Of a DNA stretch of 8,126 nucleotides, positions 1 to 6,860 are shown one piece after another (positions within the stretch are counted from its first letter, which is position 1; each line of letters begins with the position of its first letter). The position numbers were made by a program, and so were the translations under genes. The DNA is from Oscillospiraceae bacterium (lineage in GTDB: Bacteria > Bacillota > Clostridia > Oscillospirales > CAG-272), in assembly GCA_015063655.1 (NCBI GenBank), contig SVTU01000065.1, forward strand, positions 1 to 8,126, written 5' to 3'. The notes below the pieces were generated by a model. The model was given only the letters and a program-made list of their open reading frames with translations. It was not told where the DNA came from and did no database searches.

Positions 1-3
1 TAC

Positions 4-33
4 AAAAAAGTGCCTGCACGGTTGTGCAGGCAC
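4..33 (-). terminator. Rho-independent terminator of the cell-wall hydrolase gene
   Basis: Seen directly: a perfect 10-bp inverted repeat, GTGCCTGCAC at 10-19 and GTGCAGGCAC at 24-33, separated by a 4-nt loop. Read on the minus strand the hairpin is followed at once by six U residues (the A-run at 4-9). It starts 10 bp after the hydrolase stop codon. This is a textbook intrinsic terminator for that gene. There is no comparable T-run on the plus-strand side, so it should work in one direction only. Confidence 0.95.
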
Positions 34-43
34 GCCGTATCGG

Positions 44-916
44 TTACCGATAAAAATAATGGTTTCCGATACGGAAGGCAAAGGGTCGGTTTTGCGAGAT
101 CCAGAAGTTTGTGGCGATCTTGGGATTCATAAAGAATAAAATGGAATCGGATAAGGTGTATCCCTCAAGGGCGATCTTGGCGGCGATTACAGACTGCTCA
201 TTGGGCGTTTTATAAATACTGCCGTTGAGAATAGGTGAAAACTGTACGCCGTGCCGACGGTCGAAGATCACACCGTAAATCGTGTTGGGATACGAGGAGC
301 TGTTTTTGCGGTTTATGATGACGTTGCCAACGGCAAGCTTGCCCAAAAACGGCTCGCCCGCTGCCTCGGCATGTATGATGCGGGACAGCCAATATACGTC
401 GTTTTGATTGTAATAGGATGAACCCGAGGCGGGTAGCTTACCCGTTCTTGTGAGTGCTACCGATCGAGAGGCTGCATCCCACGTTACCGTGACGCCGTAG
501 GCCTTGGCAAGCGGGCGGACGGGTACGTACATGGTATCCTGAATGATCCTGATGGGAGCGGCGGTGTAAAAATAACGGCCGTTGCTCTGTATGTACCAGG
601 CGCCGTCCTGCGCTGTGCTTTTCACGCCTGCGCGTGTCATCACGGCTGTGCGTGTTTGTGCCTGCCACGTAACGGAAATGCCGCCCACGGCCTCACAAAA
701 CGCCCTCAGACCCACGTACGTGACCGAATCGATCAGGTACGCTCTGTCGGACAAAATGCGCTTACCGTCCAACGTGACGGGAACGGGAGTGTGTGTTGTG
801 CGTGTCTCTTGTGTGTCCTTTGGCAGGTCCTTGGCCTGTGTGACGAGCGTCATACCGCCCATCAGCATCACAGCGCACAGCACAATGGAAAAAAATCGTT
901 GTAATCCTTGCTTCAT
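44..916 (-). CDS. Secreted SleB-type cell-wall hydrolase with stalk-domain repeats
   Basis: Predicted peptidoglycan hydrolase of the SleB/CwlJ group (Hydrolase_2), 290 residues, exported to the envelope. Residues 1-28 form a signal peptide: basic start, hydrophobic core at 9-26, likely cut after TQA. Residues 45-97 and 105-157 are two repeats of the copper-amine-oxidase N-terminal-like stalk domain; each has the pattern YVxxRxxxxAxG...VTWxxxxRxVxxTR. Despite that family name, these domains are usually envelope-anchoring modules. A short SGSSYYNQ linker leads to the hydrolase domain at about 174-290, where HAEAAGE at 182-188 matches the SleB motif and Glu184 is the likely catalytic residue. 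The domain runs to the C-terminus and looks complete. The ATG at 916 follows AAGGAGG with a spacer of only about 4 nt. SleB proteins degrade spore cortex at germination, but many paralogues act in vegetative cells. The promoter here looks sigma-A rather than sigma-G, so a germination role is unproven. It is a single-gene unit. Confidence 0.9.
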   Translation of the reverse strand: MKQGLQRFFSIVLCAVMLMGGMTLVTQAKDLPKDTQETRTTHTPVPVTLDGKRILSDRAYLIDSVTYVGLRAFCEAVGGISVTWQAQTRTAVMTRAGVKSTAQDGAWYIQSNGRYFYTAAPIRIIQDTMYVPVRPLAKAYGVTVTWDAASRSVALTRTGKLPASGSSYYNQNDVYWLSRIIHAEAAGEPFLGKLAVGNVIINRKNSSSYPNTIYGVIFDRRHGVQFSPILNGSIYKTPNEQSVIAAKIALEGYTLSDSILFFMNPKIATNFWISQNRPFAFRIGNHYFYR

Positions 917-970
917 GTTACCTCCTTTTTAAAATTGACAAGGGGGATCTCAGCTCCTTTTGCCTCTAAC

Positions 971-999
971 AGCATACCATATTTTTTTCATCACTTCAA
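971..999 (-). promoter_or_regulatory. Predicted sigma-A promoter of the cell-wall hydrolase gene
   Basis: On the minus strand TTGAAG (994-999) is a -35 box, followed by a 17-bp spacer (977-993) and TATGCT (971-976) as the -10 box. A TGG just before it makes an extended -10, TGGTATGCT. The start of transcription would lie near 964, giving a leader of about 48 nt before the ATG at 916. The leader holds a second purine-rich, Shine-Dalgarno-like stretch around 952-958 besides the strong site at 921-926. No sigma-F/G-type motif was seen. Inferred from consensus only. Confidence 0.7.
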
Positions 1000-1283
1000 C
1001 ACACAACATGTACCACCCAAGGCAGGATACGGAAGAGATGGATAAAAACAGAGAAAAAGAAGAGGTGGCGGCCAAGTCTTTTCTTCCCTTTTTCCCTGTG
1101 TTTTCCTATGATTTGACCGATTTGTGACGGAACGGTGAGGCTTCCCGAAAACGGAAAAGATGGAAGAATATTTTGAGGCCTTTCTTGGCGTATTTTTGAA
1201 AAAACGGAATAATTTGTGGATTTTTTTCTTAACGGGAGAAAAAAACAAAAAAATATTTTTCATAATCACGAAAAATTTTTTTG
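1000..1283. other. Intergenic DNA without a recognisable gene; A-tract-rich right half
   Basis: This stretch between two divergent promoters holds no ORF that I can support. Reading frames that cross it encode low-complexity Lys/Phe-rich peptides. The right part (about 1190-1289) is very AT-rich, with runs of five to seven A or T at 1199-1204, 1221-1227, 1239-1245, 1247-1253, 1256-1260, 1271-1282 and 1284-1289, directly upstream of the purC -35 box. Runs like these can bend DNA and act as UP elements for RNA polymerase. I looked for a purine riboswitch and for a PurR box pair and saw neither in convincing form. Confidence 0.5.
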
Positions 1284-1311
1284 AAAAAACCGTGACAAGC
1301 AACGGTATTTT
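1284..1311. promoter_or_regulatory. Imperfect dyad over the purC -35 box, candidate operator
   Basis: Seen directly: ACCGT at 1289-1293 and ACGGT at 1302-1306 are perfect inverted arms around an 8-nt centre. After one A/A mismatch (1288/1307) the symmetry continues with AAAA at 1284-1287 and TTTT at 1308-1311, so nine of ten arm pairs match. The dyad covers the -35 element and half of the spacer of the predicted purC promoter, where a repressor would block polymerase. It does not match the Bacillus PurR box that I know. Function is inferred, and chance symmetry in an A/T-rich region is possible. Confidence 0.35.
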
Positions 1312-1321
1312 ATGGTATAAT
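1292..1321 (+). promoter_or_regulatory. Predicted sigma-A promoter of purC
   Basis: GTGACA (1292-1297) matches the -35 consensus at five of six bases. An 18-bp spacer leads to a perfect TATAAT (1316-1321), preceded by TGG to give an extended -10. Transcription would start near 1328, only about 30 nt before the purC ATG. A leader this short leaves no room for a riboswitch, so any purine control from this promoter would have to act on initiation. The long A-tracts just upstream may serve as an UP element. Confidence 0.8.
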
Positions 1322-1357
1322 AATGTATCAAAATTTGTTTTACTTTTGGGGGATCGT

Positions 1358-2041
1358 ATGAAAAAGATTTACGAAGGAAAAACCAAGGACGTTTTTGCAT
1401 TGGATAACGGCAATGTGATGCTGAAGTTTAAGGATGATTGTACGGGTAAGGACGGTGTGTTTGATCCCGGTGAGAACAGCGTTGGTCTGACCATCGAGGG
1501 CATTGGCAAGGCCAATCTGCAAACGTCCGTATACTATTTTGAAATGCTGAAAAAGGCAGGCATCAAGACGCATTACGTGAGTGCCGACGTGGAGAACGCC
1601 ACCATGGAGGTGCTTCCCGCCACCGTGTTCGGTCACGGCCTTGAGGTCATTTGCCGATTGGTTGCTACGGGCAGCTTTATCCGCCGCTACGGCGAATATA
1701 TCGAGAACGGTACGGTTCTTGAGGGCGGCTACGTGGAATGCACCTTTAAGAATGACGAAAAGGGCGACCCGCTGGTAACGGGTGAGGGTCTGGCTGCTCT
1801 TGGCGTGATGTCCCCTGCTCTGTTTGAGAGCATGAAGGAGCAAACGCTCAAGATCACCCGCATCGTGGCTGACGACCTCAAGTCCATCGGTCTTGATCTG
1901 TGGGATATTAAGTTTGAGTTCGGCTACAACAACGGCGAGGTCATTCTCATCGACGAGATCGCCTCGGGCAATATGCGTGTATACAGAGGTGACAGCATTG
2001 TGGATCCCGTTGAGCTGACAAAGCTCATTCTCAATCGCTGA
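1358..2041 (+). CDS. purC: Phosphoribosylaminoimidazole-succinocarboxamide synthase (SAICAR synthetase), short divergent form
   Basis: Cytoplasmic enzyme of de novo purine synthesis: it joins aspartate to CAIR using ATP, giving SAICAR. The product has 227 residues, slightly shorter than the usual 235-240. The N-terminal YEGKTK (5-10) is the conserved nucleotide-binding strand and loop. HGLEVICRLVATGS (93-106) corresponds to PROSITE signature 1 but has Gly where most PurC have Pro. DIKFEFG (183-189) is signature 2, and DEIASGNMRVYRGD (199-212) replaces the usual DExSPDxxRLWD. The C-terminal DKDxxR segment of the common form is absent. The start at 1358 follows a GGGGG run at 1348-1352 and matches the family N-terminus. 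The frame stays open upstream to 1160, but that extension is low-complexity and crosses the promoter, so it was refused. purC stands alone, unlike in the usual clustered pur operon, with its own promoter and terminator. The divergence looks like a subfamily trait rather than decay. Confidence 0.95.
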   Translation: MKKIYEGKTKDVFALDNGNVMLKFKDDCTGKDGVFDPGENSVGLTIEGIGKANLQTSVYYFEMLKKAGIKTHYVSADVENATMEVLPATVFGHGLEVICRLVATGSFIRRYGEYIENGTVLEGGYVECTFKNDEKGDPLVTGEGLAALGVMSPALFESMKEQTLKITRIVADDLKSIGLDLWDIKFEFGYNNGEVILIDEIASGNMRVYRGDSIVDPVELTKLILNR

Positions 2042-2052
2042 ACGAAGCCATC

Positions 2053-2104
2053 AAAAAAAGAGATAACGTTTCGGTTTAAAACCGATTTGTTATCTCTTTT
2101 TTTT
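2053..2104 (+). terminator. purC terminator, probably bidirectional
   Basis: GAGATAAC (2060-2067) pairs perfectly with GTTATCTC (2089-2096). An inner stem TCGGT/ACCGA (2071-2075 with 2081-2085) continues the hairpin after a 3x3 internal loop. A run of eight T follows (2097-2104), so this is a strong intrinsic terminator 12 bp after the purC stop codon. Seven A at 2053-2059 give a matching U-run on the other strand, so it can also stop leftward transcripts that escape the neighbouring terminator. Confidence 0.93.
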
Positions 2105-2106
2105 GC

Positions 2107-2162
2107 AAAAAATGACTGAGGGATTGGCAAGCGACGGTGCTTTTTCAAGCCAATCCCTCGGT
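2107..2162 (-). terminator. Terminator of the ABC / DUF4340 operon
   Basis: An 11-bp perfect stem, GAGGGATTGGC (2118-2128) with GCCAATCCCTC (2149-2159), can be extended to 14 pairs (2115-2128 with 2149-2162) with one G-T pair. The 20-nt loop can itself pair AAGC with GCTT. Read on the minus strand the hairpin is followed after two bases by six U (A-run at 2107-2112). The stem ends 10 bp after the DUF4340 stop codon. On the plus strand only four T follow, so leftward termination is the main role. Confidence 0.92.
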
Positions 2163-2172
2163 TTTGCGTTGT

Positions 2173-4383
2173 TTAATGCTTAGCGTTGGGTTCAATGATC
2201 TCAAGCGCAAAGAAGCGTTGTGCGTCGGATACGATCTTATTGACACGGTCGGGCAGGACGTAGAAGCCGCCCTGGCCATTGATGGTGATATAGCTCTTGC
2301 GTGAGGTCTTCTGATAGAAGCAGATCTCTCGCTGTGTGCCGTCGGTAAAGGTGACGGTGAGAGTGGCAAGCTTCTTTTGTTCGTCTGCAAGCAGGGCGCT
2401 CTCCTCCTCGGGCGTCATGGCATACGAGCCCTCAATGGTGGAATTGAGCAGCGTTTGATAATACAGACGGAACAGGTCGGTGGCAAAGCGCACGTACCTG
2501 GTCTCACTGCCGTCGGCTGCCTTCACCGTGATATAGTCGGCGGACACGTAGATCTTGGAGCCGTCATCGCCCGAAATATAGCCCGAAAGCACCTTAACAC
2601 GGTAGCCAAGCTTATTCTCGGCATAGTAGCTGCTTCCCTCGCGAATGCTGCCCTCCTTGCCGTTGGCATCGAAGATGCGGATGGCTCGCTCGGTGATCTG
2701 CCAGTGAATGCCTGCTGTATCGACGACGGTATACAGCGGCATGGTGCGAAGCTCGTTGCCCTCTGAGTCTGTGCCGTAAATGCAGATCAGCTCGGCGTTC
2801 GAGGGGTCTTCCTTGGCCTTCTCATTGTCATTGTCCAAAAGGAAGGTGGCCTCATAGTCCGAGGTCTTGATCTTGATGCTCTCGGCAAATGCCATGGCAG
2901 AGGTGATGAGGTTGCGATTGATCCAATATTCGGTATCTCTTTCCACAAAGGGCATGCCGTGCGGATAGATCTCTACAACGGTGTCATATATCACGTACAC
3001 GTCGCCGATATGCTTGGTGCTTCGATTGTATTCATATACCATCGAATACGCATAGTAATTGCCGTTTTCGTTCTTTTCGCTGATGAGAACGCTTTGCAGG
3101 GTGGAGACGGTTTCGCCCGACTCATCGTCGGTAACGTCTACGATAAAGCTGATGCTGTAGCGAGCCTGAAGCTCGCACGACTGCTCTCCGTTCGGCCCCG
3201 TTTTGGGAACGGCGAGCTTGCAGGCGATCAGCTCCTCGGCGGTGGGGGCTACGTGTGTTACGCCCACAAAGGACGGACTGATCAGCGTTTGCAGTGCGGC
3301 GCTGATGTTATTGACGTGAGGCTCATAGCCGGATACCTCTCCGCCGATAAAGCGATACGGCTCGCTTTCAAAGCGAGTGCCCTTGCGCTCGGATAGCGGA
3401 ATAGCCGTAAAGGCGACCGTTTCCTTCATTTTGGTGGGATCGCTTGGGTCTTGCTCGGAAATAATGAAGTTTTCGGGAAGGGCATAGTTTTCGTTGGTCA
3501 CGCCCTCCACGATCTTGGCCGTGGCGAAGGTCTCCACGGGAACAAGCAACGAGCGTGCGATCTCGGCCGACAGCACGTACACGGCGTCCCGAGGCTTTTC
3601 CATATCGCCCGCCAGCTTCACGTACTGCACGTAATAGCCGCCGCCCGTGACCAATCGGTCACCGATGAGTAGCTTATGGCGTACGCCGTCTGTGGTGGTG
3701 AGGATATAGTAAGCAGGCTCGTAATCATAGGGGTTGCCCTCGTCGTCGAGGCGCACCTCGGGTACAAGGCCGTATTCCGTAAAGTCACCGTCTCCGTCCT
3801 TGATGGGATCTTGGATCTTTTCGGTGGAGATGGTATAGCCCGCATCCGTATACAGCTGAGCAAAAAGCTCTTGGTCATAGGGGGCAAAGGGGGCTTCCTC
3901 GATCACAAAGGGAAAGTCGGCGTCATACTCGCCCGTGGCCACGTTGCGGCGGCCAAACACAAAGCTTCCCTCGCCGTTGTGGACCTCGATGGACATGATG
4001 TTTTCTTCCTCTGCTGTGGGGAAGATCAGAAGGCGTGTATGGATCCCTACCGTTTCGCTGTCCTCGGTGTCAAGCACGATGAATTCATATTCACCCGTTT
4101 CGGCATCCAGCTCAATGAGCGTGCCTGCCTCGGTGACGTAATATCCGAATTGCTTTTCTCTGTACACCTCCTCGCCCTCGGCATCGTACAGCACGTACGT
4201 GCCATAGCGGTTGCGCAGATAGTAGGTGGTGCCGTCAACGTCCACCACGGGCGTGCTTTTGCCCACGTACCGCATCACGAAAAAGAGGGTAACGGCCAAC
4301 AGCACGATCGCCGCAAGCGACAGAAGGATGGCACGCTTGCGCTTCTGCATCAGCGTGAGATGTTTTTTATCCTTGGCTATCAT
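2173..4383 (-). CDS. Large membrane-anchored DUF4340-type protein of a Gld-like ABC system
   Basis: 736 residues. A basic cytoplasmic start (KDKKH, KRKR) precedes one membrane helix at about 18-38. The rest is predicted to lie outside the membrane and is acidic and beta-rich. Residues about 131-290 resemble DUF4340: a YTDAGYT segment (178-184), EYGL (203-206), then TTTDGVRHKLLIGD and GGGYYVQY (229-254) and VYVL (268-271). Similar strand-turn-strand units recur near 409-473 and 674-725, which suggests repeated modules. It is longer than the 300-500 residues I associate with DUF4340 proteins. The ATG at 4381-4383 overlaps the upstream TGA in an ATGA junction, and an AGGAGA site lies about 9 nt before it, so the two proteins are probably made in coupled fashion. 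It is the last gene of the operon. In related clusters this protein accompanies GldG-type proteins; its biochemical role is unknown to me. Family assignment rests on the neighbourhood plus recognised motifs. Confidence 0.8.
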   Translation of the reverse strand: MIAKDKKHLTLMQKRKRAILLSLAAIVLLAVTLFFVMRYVGKSTPVVDVDGTTYYLRNRYGTYVLYDAEGEEVYREKQFGYYVTEAGTLIELDAETGEYEFIVLDTEDSETVGIHTRLLIFPTAEEENIMSIEVHNGEGSFVFGRRNVATGEYDADFPFVIEEAPFAPYDQELFAQLYTDAGYTISTEKIQDPIKDGDGDFTEYGLVPEVRLDDEGNPYDYEPAYYILTTTDGVRHKLLIGDRLVTGGGYYVQYVKLAGDMEKPRDAVYVLSAEIARSLLVPVETFATAKIVEGVTNENYALPENFIISEQDPSDPTKMKETVAFTAIPLSERKGTRFESEPYRFIGGEVSGYEPHVNNISAALQTLISPSFVGVTHVAPTAEELIACKLAVPKTGPNGEQSCELQARYSISFIVDVTDDESGETVSTLQSVLISEKNENGNYYAYSMVYEYNRSTKHIGDVYVIYDTVVEIYPHGMPFVERDTEYWINRNLITSAMAFAESIKIKTSDYEATFLLDNDNEKAKEDPSNAELICIYGTDSEGNELRTMPLYTVVDTAGIHWQITERAIRIFDANGKEGSIREGSSYYAENKLGYRVKVLSGYISGDDGSKIYVSADYITVKAADGSETRYVRFATDLFRLYYQTLLNSTIEGSYAMTPEEESALLADEQKKLATLTVTFTDGTQREICFYQKTSRKSYITINGQGGFYVLPDRVNKIVSDAQRFFALEIIEPNAKH

Positions 4384-6062
4384 CTGTATTTTCTCCTGAT
4401 CAGGATCACTGTGCCTGCCACGATGGCAAGAACAGCGGGTACAACCGAAAGAATGACGGTGTAGCGTGTCATTTGCGCTGTGGTGATGGTATCGATGGTA
4501 TCATCCGAGAAGGGGATCAGATCCAGTCCCGTGGGAACAGGCTCCTGGCCCACCATTCTGCCCACGCTGAGCAGAACGTCGCCGTTGCCGAAGCTGTTAT
4601 TCTCCAGATAATCGTCCGAGGCAAAGGCCGTAGAGCCGCAGGCGATGACGTACGAGGCCTCCTCAAGCAGGTCGTAATTGCTCTCCTGCGTGGTGCGCTC
4701 CTCCTTGGAGACGGTCATCAGGCGGAAGGGCTGATTTTTGCTTGCCTCGTCTACCACTGCGCCGCCCGCATAGGCGACGGCGTTTTCCGAGCTGACGAAG
4801 ACGTCATACATGTTGCGGTAGACGCCGTTGGATTCGTAGGTAGCAAAGTCAAACTCAATGCCCGAATTCTCGGCATCCACGTAGTGAATGAGATCATAGC
4901 GGTCGGAATGCGAAATCGACATGGCACGGGAGAAGATGGCGGGGCTTGGAATGGCGTTGTTGCGCAGGGATTCGGTCATGGTGGCACCAAGACCGTAATC
5001 GACGTATTGGCCCTTAAAGGTCAGGCCGTTGGGCTCCAGAGCCCGCGACGTGTCGCCCAGCATATAGTTGCCGTTGGCGTGGCGATCAAATTTGATGCCC
5101 CATTCCTCAAGATAGCCCTCAAGCTCGGGCATGTAGGGCGTATCGGCATCCACAAAGACCATCAGAGAGCTGTCGCCGTCAAGGAAGCTGTCAAGCTTGG
5201 CCACCTCGTCCACGTCTCCCGAAACGGTAAAGTCGGTCTCGGGGTCATAGAGGACCACAAGACGGCAGTTTTCGGGGAGCTCATCGACGGAGAAGTCGAG
5301 GGGCATGACCATGTAGCCCGCATCGTTGAGCGTGCCAACAAGGCTTTGCGGGATTTTCTCGCCGTGGTTGATGGGAAGAGCGGCAATGGGTGTTTCGGCT
5401 CGGGTGACGGCCAGAATGCCCGCCGCCAGCTTCTTTTCGCCGTTGTATGCCCAGGGCGTATCCGACTCTGCCGTATCAAAGGCAAAGAAGGAGCGCAGGG
5501 TGTACACACGGAACTCTGTGCCGCAGGTGACGATGACGTCGGTGGTGCTGATGACCGACTCCGAGGTCGTCTTGTAGGCGGAAACCGAGGTGGGGTTGCG
5601 AATGATGTTGTAGTTCAGCACACGGATGTGGTCACGGAACTCACGCTCCAGATCCTTGGCGGTGGTGTAGATATAGCGAAGGCTTGCCGTGTCGTTCACC
5701 GTGTCGATATCGTCGCAGAAGATGATGTCGATCATAAGGTTCTCGTCTCGGTAGTCCTCGTCGCCCGCAGAGAGCCCGTGCTCCTCGTTGTAGGCACGGT
5801 TGGCCTCTCGCATGCTGTCCACCATGTCAATGGGGGAGGAGCTGTCCTCAAATTTTTCGTCTCCGTTGCGAATGACGTTGATGCATGCCTCGGAGAGCGT
5901 ATAGATCGGCTCGGGCGTGAGGTCGATATACCAGCCGAAGCGGGTGGAGAGAGCCGAAAACAGAACGTTGACGATGATGACTGCGGCCACGATGGCGGCT
6001 GTCAGCACGGCCGTGACGCCGCCGTAGCGGAGCTTGCGGCTGTGAATGGCTTTATTTTTCAT
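4380..6062 (-). CDS. GldG-like ABC transporter accessory protein
   Basis: 560 residues, with membrane helices at about 17-37 and 533-555 and a large domain between them predicted to be extracytoplasmic. The layout fits the GldG / ABC-transporter auxiliary family: after the first helix comes WYIDLTPEPIYTLS (44-57), the characteristic D-x-T...YTLS entry; then a RecA/thioredoxin-like region with INHGEK (231-236) in the position of the family's GHGE motif; LDSFLDGDSSLMVFVDAD (290-307), the usual glycine/aspartate turn; and ASDDYLENNSFGNGDVLLS (481-499) before the last helix. The C-terminus is a short basic RRKYR tail. An acidic, low-complexity insert at 66-110 is not typical. The ATG at 6062 has an AAAGGA site about 11 nt upstream. 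It lies 21 bp after the permease and overlaps the DUF4340 gene by 4 bp. Some homologues fuse this part to the permease. It may present or gate substrate for the permease; the substrate is unknown. Confidence 0.85.
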   Translation of the reverse strand: MKNKAIHSRKLRYGGVTAVLTAAIVAAVIIVNVLFSALSTRFGWYIDLTPEPIYTLSEACINVIRNGDEKFEDSSSPIDMVDSMREANRAYNEEHGLSAGDEDYRDENLMIDIIFCDDIDTVNDTASLRYIYTTAKDLEREFRDHIRVLNYNIIRNPTSVSAYKTTSESVISTTDVIVTCGTEFRVYTLRSFFAFDTAESDTPWAYNGEKKLAAGILAVTRAETPIAALPINHGEKIPQSLVGTLNDAGYMVMPLDFSVDELPENCRLVVLYDPETDFTVSGDVDEVAKLDSFLDGDSSLMVFVDADTPYMPELEGYLEEWGIKFDRHANGNYMLGDTSRALEPNGLTFKGQYVDYGLGATMTESLRNNAIPSPAIFSRAMSISHSDRYDLIHYVDAENSGIEFDFATYESNGVYRNMYDVFVSSENAVAYAGGAVVDEASKNQPFRLMTVSKEERTTQESNYDLLEEASYVIACGSTAFASDDYLENNSFGNGDVLLSVGRMVGQEPVPTGLDLIPFSDDTIDTITTAQMTRYTVILSVVPAVLAIVAGTVILIRRKYR

Positions 6063-6083
6063 TGCTTGACCGTCCTTTCTGCA

Positions 6084-6830
6084 TCAGCCCCAACGGCGCT
6101 TGTCATAGACACGCACCGTCAAAAGCAGGAATACACCCGTGATCGACACGTAATACAGGAGCGCCGACCAATCCAAAATACCGTTTTGGAGATTGCTGAA
6201 GCGGCTCATGATGCAGACCCAGTCGATCACAAAGCGAACGGCATATACGCTGATGAAATTGTTGACCACGTTGAGCAGCAGCATAAAGACGATGACACAA
6301 ACGGTCACCACGGCGGCCGCCAGCTGGTTTTCTGTGAGAGAGGAGATAAACACACCGATGGCCAGGAAGGCCGCACCGATGAGGAACACACCCACAAGAC
6401 AGCCCACGATCTCGCCCGTAACGGGTCCGATATGCTCCATGGTGGTGTTGGCGGCGGCACTCTCCGTATGCGCCATGGCGTAAAGCGGAATAAAATTGAG
6501 GCAGGAGACCAGCAGCGTGCCGCCAAAGATGGTGAGGGCGGCAAGGAATTTGCCCATTACCATGCCCCAGATGGAGACGGGAGCGGTGAGCAAAAGCTGC
6601 TCGGTGCGCAGCTTCTTTTCCTCGGCAAACAGCTTCATGGTGAGCAGAGGAAGCAGAATGATAAACGAGAAGATCAGCATGCTGAAGTAGGACGCTGTGT
6701 CATAGGATTTGGCGATCAGCGTGGTGTAACAGCACATGAGTGCCGCCGCCACCAGAAAGGCACCCACGAAGACGTACCCGATGGCGTTGATGAAATAGGA
6801 ACGCAGTTCCTTCTTATAAATGGCAAGCAT
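6084..6830 (-). CDS. ABC-2 type permease, GldF-like
   Basis: 248-residue membrane protein with six likely helices at about 15-36, 49-66, 95-118, 139-162, 168-190 and 221-240, the normal ABC-2 half-transporter design. MLAIYKKELRSYF at the start and LFAEEKKLRTEQLLLTAPVS (67-86) after helix 2 are hallmark segments: the first is the amphipathic entry helix, the second the cytoplasmic coupling region that contacts the ATPase. The loop at 119-138 between helices 3 and 4 is rich in Ala, Thr and Ser and probably faces outside. Only one permease is encoded, so a homodimer is expected. The ATG at 6830 is fixed by the family-typical N-terminus, although the only good Shine-Dalgarno sequence is 30 nt upstream. 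The gene sits in the same reading frame as the ATPase gene, 51 bp after it. Substrate unknown. Confidence 0.92.
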   Translation of the reverse strand: MLAIYKKELRSYFINAIGYVFVGAFLVAAALMCCYTTLIAKSYDTASYFSMLIFSFIILLPLLTMKLFAEEKKLRTEQLLLTAPVSIWGMVMGKFLAALTIFGGTLLVSCLNFIPLYAMAHTESAAANTTMEHIGPVTGEIVGCLVGVFLIGAAFLAIGVFISSLTENQLAAAVVTVCVIVFMLLLNVVNNFISVYAVRFVIDWVCIMSRFSNLQNGILDWSALLYYVSITGVFLLLTVRVYDKRRWG

Positions 6831-6860
6831 AATATACGTGCAACGGCAAAGGCCGATATG

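Noticed and set aside
44..916. Copper amine oxidase function for the hydrolase protein
   Set aside because: Only the N-terminal stalk-like repeats recall that family; no catalytic oxidase domain is present, and the C-terminal half is a SleB-type hydrolase.
991..1302. 103-codon minus-strand frame in the divergent intergenic region
   Set aside because: Low-complexity Lys/Phe- and Pro-rich translation, its start lies inside the purC promoter, its end overlaps the hydrolase promoter, and no ribosome binding site is visible.
1160..1357. In-frame extension of purC by 66 residues upstream
   Set aside because: It crosses the predicted promoter and A-tracts, gives a Lys/Phe-rich low-complexity peptide and has no family match; the ATG at 1358 gives the conserved PurC N-terminus and has a ribosome binding site.
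1000..1357. Purine riboswitch or PurR box pair upstream of purC
   Set aside because: The predicted transcript leader is only about 30 nt, no aptamer-like three-way junction was seen, and the CCGAA-like fragments near 1144 and 1203 do not form the expected inverted pair.
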